Counted from the first letter of the stretch, positions 42,550 to 51,106 are shown. The stretch is DNA of 64,000 bases from Paenibacillus sp. V4I7 (GCF_030817275.1 NZ_JAUSZD010000002.1:62001-126000); one strand, 5' to 3'. The notes: generated by a model from the sequence alone, not told the origin. Program-made: numbers and translations.

Positions 42550-43056
42550 TCACCTCACATAAGGAGAGTAGGCTTGTATATTTTCAAAAAAATATGGCTT
42601 GATTCGATTGTAGACACGTTCGGCATGGGCTTCTGGTATAACCGTTTGCATCGGTTCTCCCCATTTGGTTTCGGTATCGTTAGGTGTGACGACGCAATTG
42701 GAACGAAGAAGAGGAATGAACTCGTGCTCCCAAGTGTAAGTGCCAATATCCACAAGGTAGGTACGTCCTGCACTTAGATGGTGAAGATACCAATTATTAG
42801 CTTCAGACGTCGTTGTTACATCCCAGTATCCATGTGCATTACTGCCATTGAAATATAGGCTAGTCACATCGTACAAACGTATCACTTTGGGCATTAACGC
42901 ATAGTCGCATTCAAAATGCTGAGAAACAAGCCATCTCAGCCTATCGCTAATTTCCCAATAAACATAGAGCGAATGTGCATCCACGATCATAAGATGGAGT
43001 ATGTCCTTGTTATACCGATCGGGAACCTCGAACCCTGCGGTAGGTAATGCCTTCAA
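42550..43056 (-). CDS. DUF4912-like protein, copy 2
   Basis: The 168-residue protein shows the DUF4912 pattern: LHLMIVDAHSLYVYWEIS, then IRLYDVTS, YLVDIGTYTWEHEFIPLL and RSNCVVTPN. It starts at TTG 43056 behind GAGGAATTC and is the first gene of the minus-strand cluster. It pairs with the GH57-GT4 gene 9 bases downstream, exactly as copy 1 does. Two independent pairings strengthen the link between DUF4912 and the fusion enzyme. Confidence 0.8.
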   Translation of the reverse strand: MKALPTAGFEVPDRYNKDILHLMIVDAHSLYVYWEISDRLRWLVSQHFECDYALMPKVIRLYDVTSLYFNGSNAHGYWDVTTTSEANNWYLHHLSAGRTYLVDIGTYTWEHEFIPLLRSNCVVTPNDTETKWGEPMQTVIPEAHAERVYNRIKPYFFENIQAYSPYVR

Positions 43057-43194
43057 GGTGAATTCCTCTTTTCTAATGCTAATTACTACCTTTTCACTGT
43101 AAAAGCATTCGCTTTTCCAAAGAAAAATATGCGTAGATTGCTAAAATCTAGCTGTCCTAAAAAAAAGGAATTTCAAACTTTTCTGGCGAATATA

Positions 43195-43256
43195 TTGGAC
43201 TAATCCGGGTTAAGAAGTTTATGCTTACGATGCAAGCTTTCCTAACGGAAAGCTCT
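43195..43256 (+). promoter_or_regulatory. Candidate promoter and 5' hairpin of the zinc-ribbon gene
   Basis: TTGGAC (43195-43200) and TTTATG (43218-43223) are separated by 17 bases. A hairpin AGCTTTCC-taac-GGAAAGCT follows near 43235-43255. The loop motif TTTCCTAACGGAAA recurs as TTTCCTAGCGGAAA in the terminator at 43711. Confidence 0.35.
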
Positions 43257-43271
43257 AAGGGAGGGTTTTTC

Positions 43272-43694
43272 ATGAGTTTTTGTTGTGGAGCCAGTATGAT
43301 TGGAACGAAAGGTACCTTGAAGCACATTCGTACACAAATTCACAATGTGCCCATTCTTTTTTGCCCGGTATGTCATCGCATTGAAGTTCACTATCTGGTG
43401 GAGAACGAATACGAGATACTAGCGGAGTATGCTCACGGTGATGGTGCTCCTGAGGTGGATTTTACGGAATATGTAGATGGTAAGGATCATCTATTGCATG
43501 ATAATTGTGTCAACCATGAAGGCGAAGAGCCTTTAGATATAGTACGCTGTCAAATTGATATGGCCCTTGATCTGCTTGGGGTCGCGAAATCTATTGGCGA
43601 TAGTGAATGGGAAGATCAGCTTAAGAAACGATTGAAAATGCTGAGTGTACGCCGAGATAAACTGAAAAACAAAAAAACCTCCAAGCACACCTAG
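43272..43694 (+). CDS. Small zinc-ribbon-like protein of unknown function
   Basis: The 140-residue protein starts at ATG 43272 behind AAGGGAGGG; a 17-residue extension to 43221 lacks a site. It has ILFCPVCHRIEVHY, a C-x-x-C knuckle like those of YgiT-type zinc fingers, plus a CC pair near the N-terminus and a single Cys in DNCVNHEG. The C-terminal half is helical and ends in a Lys-rich tail. I do not recognise a function. It is a single gene divergent from the alpha-glucan cluster. Confidence 0.65.
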   Translation: MSFCCGASMIGTKGTLKHIRTQIHNVPILFCPVCHRIEVHYLVENEYEILAEYAHGDGAPEVDFTEYVDGKDHLLHDNCVNHEGEEPLDIVRCQIDMALDLLGVAKSIGDSEWEDQLKKRLKMLSVRRDKLKNKKTSKHT

Positions 43695-43710
43695 AGGTTT
43701 CCTTGATAAA

Positions 43711-43752
43711 GCCACTCTCTTTTCCTAGCGGAAAGGGGTGGCTATTTTTTAT
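43711..43752. terminator. Terminator after the zinc-ribbon gene
   Basis: GCCACTCTCTTTTCC pairs with GGAAAGGGGTGGC (43711-43742), followed by ATTTTTTATTT. It lies 10 bases before the end of the convergent LytTR gene and may act in both directions. Confidence 0.8.
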
Positions 43753-43761
43753 TTTTCTCAT

Positions 43762-44562
43762 TTATTGAAGTTCTTGCAAAAGCTTCGCAAAATCCTTCTG
43801 AAGATTCCTGCTCAGGGGAACCTTAACAGGCGTATGATTTAAATGAATAAGAAATCTTCTCGATGTGGGGAAGCCACTTTCTTTCACATACGATACCACA
43901 TGGCGCAAATTGACCAGAAAACCTTTGAACGGACTGAACATATGAGGGGAGCTCTGAGCCAGTATATCCGTTAAATTCGTGCTGGACTCCATATGTGCTC
44001 CATTCATGAGATGGATTCTGGACAAACGCTTATCTTCTTTCTCAATGAAGAGGATGGAATCTTCAGATATAGGGAGCTCTGATTTTTGATTTTTGACAGT
44101 AATCCATGTTGTAGTTCTAGGCTTCGGTGCTTGTAGCTGTTGACTGCGTTCTAGTTGAATCTCCGTAATGGCCTTCCGAATAGCCGCTTGAAACTTTGGC
44201 AGCATCACTGGCTTGGACAGAAAGTAGAGGGATCCTAGATCATGAAAGCTCGTCAAAACATGGTCAATGTTCGTCGTTCCGCTAACCATAATGACTTTCT
44301 GCTGATATCCAGCGCTTCGCAAGGATTGAACCATCGTGATGCCATCTAAATTTCCTTCCAATCCAATGTCCACTAGCAATATGTCAGGCTGAAGCTGATC
44401 GTATAATTGTATGAATTGTTCGCCTTCAGAAACGATTGATATGACTCTTAGCCCGCATTGTTGGCTATAACTTTCAAGTAGTTTGCCTGCCCAATAGTTA
44501 TCTTCTACGATGGCCACTGTGAAACGGTGTCCCATACGTTCATCGCACTCCCATCCTCTCAC
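43762..44562 (-). CDS. LytTR-family response regulator
   Basis: An N-terminal receiver (VAIVEDNYWAGKLLESYS, phosphoacceptor aspartate in DILLVDIGLEG near residue 66, lysine in YFLSKPV) is followed by a C-terminal LytTR DNA-binding domain: SILFIEKEDKRLSRIHLMNG and FSPFKGFLVNLRHVVSYV. The frame opens at GTG 44562; ATG 44535 with an upstream GGGAG at long spacing is an alternative. The next gene, divergent, encodes a membrane protein that resembles the sensor half of a two-component kinase. LytTR regulators usually control secreted factors or cell-wall genes. Confidence 0.9.
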   Translation of the reverse strand: MRGWECDERMGHRFTVAIVEDNYWAGKLLESYSQQCGLRVISIVSEGEQFIQLYDQLQPDILLVDIGLEGNLDGITMVQSLRSAGYQQKVIMVSGTTNIDHVLTSFHDLGSLYFLSKPVMLPKFQAAIRKAITEIQLERSQQLQAPKPRTTTWITVKNQKSELPISEDSILFIEKEDKRLSRIHLMNGAHMESSTNLTDILAQSSPHMFSPFKGFLVNLRHVVSYVKESGFPTSRRFLIHLNHTPVKVPLSRNLQKDFAKLLQELQ

Positions 44563-44709
44563 CCATGGACCGCATGCATCCTGTCAACTTATACTCAGAA
44601 ACAGCCAACTTAGTCCACTTTGAAGGCAAAAGAACGGTTATCTTGTATAGTTCTAGTTGTGGATTCAAATTAGGTAGACTGCTTAAGAGTGGCTTAGAAA
44701 TGAGGGAAC

Positions 44710-45345
44710 GTGTATTTGTTTACATGGGTGAAATTTATCCTAACCTGTATTGATTTTGTACCAATGATTTTATTCGCATTATTACTTTTCAGACAAAGAG
44801 TGAAACCATATTGGATACAAATAACGCTCGCTGCACTCGCAGGAACGATAGTCGCTTATTTCGACAATTGGCCTTTATTATACGTTTGTATTATTTGTTC
44901 GCTGCTTATAATGGTTTGGAAATTTAGCCTTGTACCGACTTTAATCATAGCATTATCCGGGTATATTCTATCGGTCATCGTATCTACGACTGTCCTCTTT
45001 TGTTGTGATTTAACCGATCTTGCTGCTTACACAGATATCAAGGATGACTCATTAACGACTAATTTGATATTGCTTTTGACCATTATGACGAAATGCGGCG
45101 TTCTTCTTGCCATTCATAAGCTTCGGCTCGGATTTACTTTTCTCTCGAATTATACGAGAATACCGCTGACTAGGGAAAATGCTGGCTTCTATCTCTTCAT
45201 TGTTGTTGTTATTATTGGAATCACATACCGTTATTCCTATCCGGATAGCGTGCTAAGCGCGCTGATGCCGATCCAATTGCTAAGTATGGCAACAGTTCTC
45301 TTCATCTATGTCATGTTAGGTAAGGAACTTGGCTTTCAAAGATGA
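44710..45345 (+). CDS. Polytopic membrane protein, possibly an orphan sensor domain
   Basis: The 211-residue product is almost entirely hydrophobic, with about six predicted transmembrane segments and no kinase or ATPase motif. It resembles the N-terminal membrane part of AgrC- or LytS-like sensors without the catalytic domain. GAGGG precedes both GTG 44710 (spacing short) and the in-frame TTG 44716 (better spacing). It ends 30 bases inside the end of the convergent XRE-LytTR gene. Flanking LytTR regulators suggest a signalling role, which is an inference. Confidence 0.6.
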   Translation: MYLFTWVKFILTCIDFVPMILFALLLFRQRVKPYWIQITLAALAGTIVAYFDNWPLLYVCIICSLLIMVWKFSLVPTLIIALSGYILSVIVSTTVLFCCDLTDLAAYTDIKDDSLTTNLILLLTIMTKCGVLLAIHKLRLGFTFLSNYTRIPLTRENAGFYLFIVVVIIGITYRYSYPDSVLSALMPIQLLSMATVLFIYVMLGKELGFQR

Positions 45346-45960
45346 GTGCCGGGGGTTAGATTCAGCTTCCACAACAAACCCTGTATTGCGAGCTTCATAC
45401 TCGAGAAGAGTCTGGTGATATTTCTTTTGCGGCATAGCAGCGATGGTGACACTAGGACCTTCTTCATAAGCATGAAAATAAAGTTTGCCTTCTGAGGGGG
45501 CATACTTTTTTATTTTGTTCAGATTAACGAAAAGATGCATGTCCAATTTCACAAAATGATGATCCGTTAATGCTTCTATGAAACTCGTGAACGCCACAAG
45601 AGATTCTACGTTCTCTTCCAAGATGCCATCAGGCGAAACATATTGGATCGATTTAATACCAAACTCAACATACCAGACGTTATCTAAACGGATTTGAAAG
45701 GAAGTTGGCGAAGACGAGGCGTCCTTTTCTAAATATCCAGCTTTTATTAGTAAATCTGTGTAAGGATATTGATAGGCTTGCGATAGCTTTCTCAAGGTGT
45801 CAGGGGATGGCTTGATGACATCATTCGTGGTACGATTACGTCCGAGCTCTAAATCCCTAATATAGGCATGAGACAAGCCGCTTTTACTTGCAACTTTACG
45901 CAAGGACAATTTACCTCGTAAGGTCTCGAGAAACTTGCCAAAGTGATTGCCGGGTTCCAA
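45316..45960 (-). CDS. XRE helix-turn-helix protein with LytTR-like C-terminal domain
   Basis: Residues about 7-75 form an XRE helix-turn-helix (LSLRKVASKSGLSHAYIRDL, then ELGRNR). The C-terminal 110 residues read like a LytTR domain: IKSIQYVSPDGILE, FIEALTDHHFVKLDMHLFVN and LNKIKKY, where F-V-K-L-D-M-H-L-F-V-N corresponds to the F-x-R-x-H-x-S-x-x-V-N core. A protein carrying two different DNA-binding modules is unusual. I place the start at TTG 45960, eight bases after GGGAGG; the GTG at 45969 touches that site. It is convergent with the membrane-protein gene and divergent from sigI. Confidence 0.75.
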   Translation of the reverse strand: MEPGNHFGKFLETLRGKLSLRKVASKSGLSHAYIRDLELGRNRTTNDVIKPSPDTLRKLSQAYQYPYTDLLIKAGYLEKDASSSPTSFQIRLDNVWYVEFGIKSIQYVSPDGILEENVESLVAFTSFIEALTDHHFVKLDMHLFVNLNKIKKYAPSEGKLYFHAYEEGPSVTIAAMPQKKYHQTLLEYEARNTGFVVEAESNPRHSSLKAKFLT

Positions 45961-46102
45961 ATGAAACACCTCCCATGCCTTAATTGTAAAGGATTCAATG
46001 TTAAATTGAAACCGTACTTTAGGTTTTATTTGCCATTAGGTGCCCATTTGAACATCTATGGTATAATAAATTTACTTTTTATTTCTGATTACATATAATT
46101 GT

Positions 46103-46132
46103 ACCCCCCGAATTGTTATACATAGGGACGAA
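46103..46132 (+). promoter_or_regulatory. Candidate SigI promoter
   Basis: ACCCCCC (46103-46109) and CGAA (46129-46132) match the -35 (CCCCC) and -10 (CGAA) elements of SigI promoters in Bacillus and Clostridium. The site lies 25 bases ahead of sigI, the expected place for autoregulation. Spacing near 19-20 bases should be checked against known sites. Confidence 0.55.
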
Positions 46133-46156
46133 ACTACTATACTGTGAGGTGGAACG

Positions 46157-46936
46157 GTGCTACTGGTACTATTCAAAAAGTTTCTTGGAAAGAAGGAATC
46201 CCAGGGACAAAGTGAACCGCATGCCTCTTCCCTTGAGGTTACCATACATCAAATTCAAGCAGGAGACCTACGACTTAGGAATCAATTTATTGCTGACTAC
46301 CAGCCCTATGTGGCTAAAGTTACAAGTAGGTTCTGCAAGCGATATATCGACCCCGCACGAGATGACGAATTCAGTATCGCTTTAGCAGCGTTTAATGAAG
46401 CAATTAATCAATATTCTTCCGTAATGGGAAGGTCTTTCCTAGGCTTTGCTGAAACAGTCATGCGGAGAAGATTAATTGATTTTTTACGAAAAGAACAGCG
46501 TTTCAAAGGTCAGATTCCTTACAGCTCGTTCGATCAAGAAGATGATGAAGATAACCTACTCAATCCAATTGAGGTTCATCAAGCTATTGAAGCTTATGAA
46601 AAGCAAAAGGGACTTGAAGAACGGCGAAGTGAAATTATTGATTTTAGCCGATGTTTAAGTGATTTTGATATCGATTTCTCTGAATTGACAGAAGCATCCC
46701 CTAAACACGACGATTCCAGGCAAATGCTGTTCGGTATCGGCCGCACGCTAGCACAGGATGCAGGGCTTATGCGTACTCTTCTGACGAAACGGCAGCTGCC
46801 GATTAAAGAGCTGTTGGAGCAAGTTCAGGTTTCCAGAAAAACATTGGAGCGAAACCGTAAGTATTTGATTGCGATAGCTCTCATCTTTAACGGACCCTAC
46901 CCTTACTTGCGAGATTATTTACATATTCGAGAATGA
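46157..46936 (+). CDS. sigI: RNA polymerase sigma factor SigI
   Basis: This 259-residue protein matches SigI: a short region-2-like segment with IHQIQAGDLRLRNQFIADYQ, YIDPARDDEFSIALAAFNEA and RLIDFLRKEQR, then the SigI-specific C-terminal part ending in VSRKTLERNRKYLIAIALI. It lacks the usual region 4 of vegetative sigma factors. It responds to heat in Bacillus and to polysaccharides in cellulolytic clostridia. The GTG start follows GAGGTGG. Its antagonist RsgI is encoded 30 bases downstream, the standard order. Confidence 0.93.
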   Translation: MLLVLFKKFLGKKESQGQSEPHASSLEVTIHQIQAGDLRLRNQFIADYQPYVAKVTSRFCKRYIDPARDDEFSIALAAFNEAINQYSSVMGRSFLGFAETVMRRRLIDFLRKEQRFKGQIPYSSFDQEDDEDNLLNPIEVHQAIEAYEKQKGLEERRSEIIDFSRCLSDFDIDFSELTEASPKHDDSRQMLFGIGRTLAQDAGLMRTLLTKRQLPIKELLEQVQVSRKTLERNRKYLIAIALIFNGPYPYLRDYLHIRE

Positions 46937-46965
46937 GGAAAGCATAAAGAAAGGAAGAACAGCGC

Positions 46966-48312
46966 ATGAACAAGGGAATCGTAATGGAAATAAGCGACAG
47001 CTCCATTATTGTCATGAATCCAGAGGGTCGGTTCGATAAGCTTCCGAGGGGAACGCGGAATTGTGAAGTTGGGGAAGAGATACTATACGCACCTGTGAAG
47101 CGGCGTATGCGTGTGCCGCAAATGGCAATTGCATCGGGACTAGCGGCGGCAATTGTACTATGCTTTGTTTTAGTATCAACGTTGACTGGAACGGTTCCAG
47201 GTGGCCAAGTGGTTGCTTACGTAACCATTGATATCAATCCTAGTGTAGAAATAGGAATTGATAATGATGAAGTCGTTCAGGATTTAATTGGGTTAAATTC
47301 AGATGGCAATGACTTAATTCAATCGTTAGTCTATAAGGGCAAGTCGTTAGAAGCTGTTACATCCGATATTTTAGACAAAGCCGAGCAAGGAGCACTTGCT
47401 AGAGGTGAAGCAGATATCATTATCAGCTCAACGATTGTAGAACAAAAAACGGATGTGAATGATCAGGCCATTGCTACAAAGCTGAAAGCTCAGGTGAGTA
47501 AGCATATAGAGCAAACCCATCCCGATCAGGTTAAAAATTATGAAGTGACTGCGTTCGCCGCCCCGCAAGAAGTAAGACAAGAGGCGAAGGCAAGCGGTGT
47601 ATCGGCCGGGAAGTACGCGATATATTTAAATGCGGTAGACAATGGTGCGAAAGTATCTCTCGACGACATCAAATCGGTGTCAATTCATCAACTCGCAAAG
47701 GATAACGGCGGGATTGATAAACTGGTAAAGCCGGATAAACCGATCGATAAATCGTCTCTGCAAAGGCTAATCGCAGATGAAAAATCCGGAAAGCTAAGCG
47801 AGAAAATTCAGCAAATTGAAAACGAGAAATCGGCCAAAGACAAGAACAACGATAAAAACGAGAAGAATGATAAAAATAACAATAGCAAGAACGGGAATAA
47901 TGGCAAGGCTACGGTGAAACCAACACCGACACCGTCTTCGAAGAATGACAAGAACGACAATAATAATAAGAACGACGATAATAAGAATGACAAGAATGTC
48001 AAGAACGATAGGAATGGCAATGATCGTAATAATGACAACAAATCAACGCCAAAGCCGAACCGCTCGGATGATGACAATGAGGATGATTCCAAAAAAGAAT
48101 CATCCTCAAAGCCTAGAGCGACATCAACGCCTAAGCCTACTGTAAAACCTTCCAGTAAGCCAACAAGCTCAAGCAAACCGACGGTTAAGCCATCTGCATC
48201 TGCTAAGCTAACGCAGAAACCGAAATCGGAAAATGATAGAAGCACCGTTTTCCCTTGGAGCTGGAGCGATCGGAACAACGATTCAAAAAACAACGATGAT
48301 AAAAGGGATTAG
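46966..48312 (+). CDS. rsgI: Anti-sigma-I factor RsgI
   Basis: The 448-residue membrane protein has a cytoplasmic RsgI N-terminal domain (MNKGIVMEISDSSIIVMNPE, about 1-50), one transmembrane segment (about 53-75), and the conserved extracellular part beginning VAYVTIDINPSVEIGIDNDE. From about residue 285 it is low-complexity: Lys/Asn/Asp repeats, then Pro/Ser/Thr/Lys stretches and a short WSW-containing end. No carbohydrate-binding module is visible, unlike clostridial RsgI sensors. The tail may act as a wall-spanning spacer or bind anionic polymers. It should hold SigI at the membrane until a signal arrives. The ATG follows AAGGAAG. Confidence 0.93.
   Translation: MNKGIVMEISDSSIIVMNPEGRFDKLPRGTRNCEVGEEILYAPVKRRMRVPQMAIASGLAAAIVLCFVLVSTLTGTVPGGQVVAYVTIDINPSVEIGIDNDEVVQDLIGLNSDGNDLIQSLVYKGKSLEAVTSDILDKAEQGALARGEADIIISSTIVEQKTDVNDQAIATKLKAQVSKHIEQTHPDQVKNYEVTAFAAPQEVRQEAKASGVSAGKYAIYLNAVDNGAKVSLDDIKSVSIHQLAKDNGGIDKLVKPDKPIDKSSLQRLIADEKSGKLSEKIQQIENEKSAKDKNNDKNEKNDKNNNSKNGNNGKATVKPTPTPSSKNDKNDNNNKNDDNKNDKNVKNDRNGNDRNNDNKSTPKPNRSDDDNEDDSKKESSSKPRATSTPKPTVKPSSKPTSSSKPTVKPSASAKLTQKPKSENDRSTVFPWSWSDRNNDSKNNDDKRD
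47821..48060 (+). repeat. Low-complexity AAC/GAC/AAG codon tract in rsgI
   Basis: Degenerate tandem AAC-GAC-AAG codons encode a Lys/Asn/Asp-rich tail. Such tracts change length by slippage and are likely to vary between strains. Confidence 0.7.
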
Positions 48313-48354
48313 TAAGAGTTAATAGAATAGAATATGTACATAAGCACCCTAGAT

Positions 48355-48412
48355 AAACACCCTAGGCTTACTTCACTATTATGTGAAGTTATGCCTGGGG
48401 TGTTTATGTATG
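48355..48412 (+). terminator. Terminator of the sigI-rsgI operon
   Basis: AAACACCCTAGGC (48355-48369) pairs with GCCTGGGGTGTTT (48395-48407), with an inner ACTTCAC/GTGAAGT stem. Confidence 0.85.
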
Positions 48413-48530
48413 TTTTATTCGGCAGAGCTTATTGGAGGAACATGGATCATGGAAACTAGGACCGAGTTGTATTACAATAGTTGTAAGCGCAATTATGATT
48501 GATTTTCTTAGTTGGAAGGGAGATTTTGGC

Positions 48531-49544
48531 TTGAGATATTCGACTTTCGGTAAATCCGGCTACAACGTTTCATCACTTGGATTTGGTGCTATGAATCTTC
48601 CAGGTGTACCATTAGAACAGGCAAGAGAAGCATTGAATTACGCCTTGGATCATGGGATTAATTATATCGATACTGCAGCTGCATACCGGAACAGCGAGGA
48701 AATTATCGGCGAGTGCATCTCTCATCGCAGACAGGAATATTTCTTAGCAACGAAGACAGGGGCACGTGATTACGAGACAGCGAAAGCGGAGATTGAACGA
48801 AGCTTGGTTCGGATGAAAACAGACCATGTAGATTTACTGCAAATTCACTACGTGAACTATGTAAGCGAGTTTAAGAAAGCGATGGATATTGGGGGCGCTT
48901 ATGAAGCTGCTCTTGAGGCTCAGCGGGAAGGGAAAGTGCGATTTATCGGCATTTCCGGACACCGTCCAGATTTACTTGCGAAATGGATCGCCAAGGGGCA
49001 ATTTTCGCAGATTTTGTTTCATCTCAATTTGGCACAGCCGTTTGCACTTGATGAGTTGATCCCAAAAGCGACAGAGATGGATTTAATGAAAGTAGCCATG
49101 AAGCCTTTATCCGGCGGGTTCATTCAACCAGTTGATCAGGCCATCCGCTATCCATACAGTCAAGACGTGCATGTGACGATTTCCGGGATGGTGAGCATCA
49201 AGGAAGTGCAAGAAAACTTGGCTGCGCAGGAGCAGGAAGTAGGAGCCGAGGAGCGCCAGGAGCTGGAGCAATTAGCGATAGAGTTAGGTCAACACGATTG
49301 CAGACGCTGTAACTATTGTTCTTGCCCGCTTGAAATCTCCATCCCTGATGTGATGATTGCTAGTAGATTTAGAGAGAAGTTTGGTTTGCTCCCCAAGGGA
49401 GACGGATTTTTCCAAAGACAAAAGGATAGAATAGTAGGCTGTGCAGACCATGATCCATGCAAAGAGAAACCGCTTTGCGAAGAGAAGTGTCCTTACCAGC
49501 TGCCGATGCAGTCAGTCGTGCAGAAAGCCGCCTCTTTTTATTAA
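48531..49544 (+). CDS. Aldo/keto reductase with C-terminal Cys-rich domain
   Basis: The 337-residue protein has the AKR barrel: STFGKSGYNVSSLGFGAMNL, the catalytic aspartate and tyrosine in GINYIDTAAAYRNSE, the lysine in FLATKTGA and the histidine in LLQIHYVNY. After residue 270 it carries a cluster CRRCNYCSCPLEISIP, then CADHDPCKEKPLCEEKC. This may bind an iron-sulphur centre, as in other oxidoreductases with this extension. I place the start at TTG 48531 behind AAGGGAG; the 33-residue extension to 48432 has no site. The substrate is unknown. Confidence 0.88.
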   Translation: MRYSTFGKSGYNVSSLGFGAMNLPGVPLEQAREALNYALDHGINYIDTAAAYRNSEEIIGECISHRRQEYFLATKTGARDYETAKAEIERSLVRMKTDHVDLLQIHYVNYVSEFKKAMDIGGAYEAALEAQREGKVRFIGISGHRPDLLAKWIAKGQFSQILFHLNLAQPFALDELIPKATEMDLMKVAMKPLSGGFIQPVDQAIRYPYSQDVHVTISGMVSIKEVQENLAAQEQEVGAEERQELEQLAIELGQHDCRRCNYCSCPLEISIPDVMIASRFREKFGLLPKGDGFFQRQKDRIVGCADHDPCKEKPLCEEKCPYQLPMQSVVQKAASFY

Positions 49545-49597
49545 TTGGAGAGACTATAGAAACTACAGAAACTATTTGAAGGTAAGGAGAATTACCT

Positions 49598-51106
49598 ATG
49601 TTTGCTAAAATTACGGATATAACGACGGGCGTATTTACGTCATTGATGGTTAATGAAACAGGGGCAGACGCCATCCTCGTCTGTCTAAGTGAAGCTGAGC
49701 TGCGCCAGGACGCTGTCCTCGGACTACCGCAGCTCGATCAGGCCCTTGAGCGCATGCGCGCAAAGGGCCTATTCACTGGCGCCTCAGGCGAGCTCGAGGC
49801 GCTGCCGACCCACGGGCTGCTGCCGTACGCGTACGTGTTCGTTGCGGGGCTCGGCCCCGCAGCGTCACGCGATACGCTGCGCGCAGCCGCGGTGTTCGCA
49901 GCGCGCAAGGCACTCGCGCTGCAGTTCGAACGCTTGGCGCTTAAGCTGCCAAGCGGGTTCGACAGCCGGTCGGCCGCCTCGGCGCTGACCGAAGGGCTGC
50001 TCCTCGGTACGTACCGCATCGCGGCGTACCGCAAGAACGAGCCTGCGCGCGCGGAGCTGCCCCAGGCGGTGCTGCTCACAGAAGCGGCTGCGGATGCAGC
50101 GCTTCTGGAGGGGGCGATCGCAGCCGCTGAGGCGGTTGCGGAGGGCACGAACTACGCCCGGGATCTCACGAACCTCCCGGGCAATAAGCTCGTTCCGGCT
50201 TCCATCGCAGAGGAAGCCGTTCGGCTCGCCCAGCACTACGGCTTCGCCTGCGAAGTGCTGGACGAGCACGAGATTGCCGCCCGCGGGATGGGCGGCCTTA
50301 CCGCGGTTGGCGCGGGCAGTGTCAACCCGCCACGCATGATCACCCTGCAGTATAAGGGTGATCCAGATTCCGCCGACGTGCTGGGCCTCGTCGGCAAGGG
50401 CGTGACCTTCGATACCGGCGGGATCTCGATGAAGAAGCCCGACGGCATGGAAGAAATGATCAGCGATATGGGCGGAGCCGCTACACTGCTCGGTGCCCTG
50501 CACGTCGTTGGTCAACTGAAGCCGAAGGTGAACCTGGTCGTGGTTATCCCTGCGGCGGAGAACATGACGTCTGGTTCAGCTTATCGTCCCGGCGATATCG
50601 TGACGATGCTAAGCGGACATTCCGTGGAGGTTTTGAATACAGACGCGGAAGGCCGCATTATATTGGCTGAGGGCTTGACCTATGCCAAGCAGCTGGGAGC
50701 GAACCGCCTGATTGATGTTGCAACATTAACAGGGGCCATTTTAATCTGCTTCGCCGATGTTGCGACAGGCGCGGTTACGAACGATGACGAGTTCCTGAAA
50801 CCGCTGCTCCATGCAGCTTCGGCAGCTGGTGAAAAAGTATGGCAGCTGCCAAACTATCCGGAGTATCGCGCCATGCTGAAGAGTGATGTCGCCGATATTA
50901 AGAATGCGACTTCATCTGATCGCTGGGCAGGAGCCATTACAGCAGGTCTATTCATCGGCTACTTCGCCGAAGAAACGCCTTGGATCCATCTGGATACCGG
51001 CGGCACGGCTTGGTTATGGTCGGCCAAAGGCATCGAGCCTAAAGGTGCAACAGGTGTCATGGTTCGTACTTTAGCGGCCTATCTGTGTGGCGAAGAACTT
51101 AACTAG
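49598..51106 (+). CDS. pepA: Leucyl aminopeptidase (M17 family)
   Basis: The 502-residue cytosolic metallopeptidase removes N-terminal residues from peptides. The catalytic half shows the M17 motifs: GLVGKGVTFDTGGISMK, SDMGGAATLLGAL, and the signature NTDAEGRIILAEGL. Its length matches the family. The ATG follows AAGGAG. The stretch from about 49690 to 50470 is strikingly GC-rich (one 60-base line at 49861 has 43 G or C), while the 3' half is nearer the local average. Confidence 0.95.
   Translation: MFAKITDITTGVFTSLMVNETGADAILVCLSEAELRQDAVLGLPQLDQALERMRAKGLFTGASGELEALPTHGLLPYAYVFVAGLGPAASRDTLRAAAVFAARKALALQFERLALKLPSGFDSRSAASALTEGLLLGTYRIAAYRKNEPARAELPQAVLLTEAAADAALLEGAIAAAEAVAEGTNYARDLTNLPGNKLVPASIAEEAVRLAQHYGFACEVLDEHEIAARGMGGLTAVGAGSVNPPRMITLQYKGDPDSADVLGLVGKGVTFDTGGISMKKPDGMEEMISDMGGAATLLGALHVVGQLKPKVNLVVVIPAAENMTSGSAYRPGDIVTMLSGHSVEVLNTDAEGRIILAEGLTYAKQLGANRLIDVATLTGAILICFADVATGAVTNDDEFLKPLLHAASAAGEKVWQLPNYPEYRAMLKSDVADIKNATSSDRWAGAITAGLFIGYFAEETPWIHLDTGGTAWLWSAKGIEPKGATGVMVRTLAAYLCGEELN

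Noticed and set aside
46113..46385. Plus-strand ORF overlapping the sigI start
   Set aside because: It is out of frame with sigI, which has its own ribosome site and full family motifs.
48432..48530. N-terminal extension of the aldo/keto reductase
   Set aside because: It has no ribosome site and is not typical of the family; TTG 48531 follows AAGGGAG at ideal spacing.
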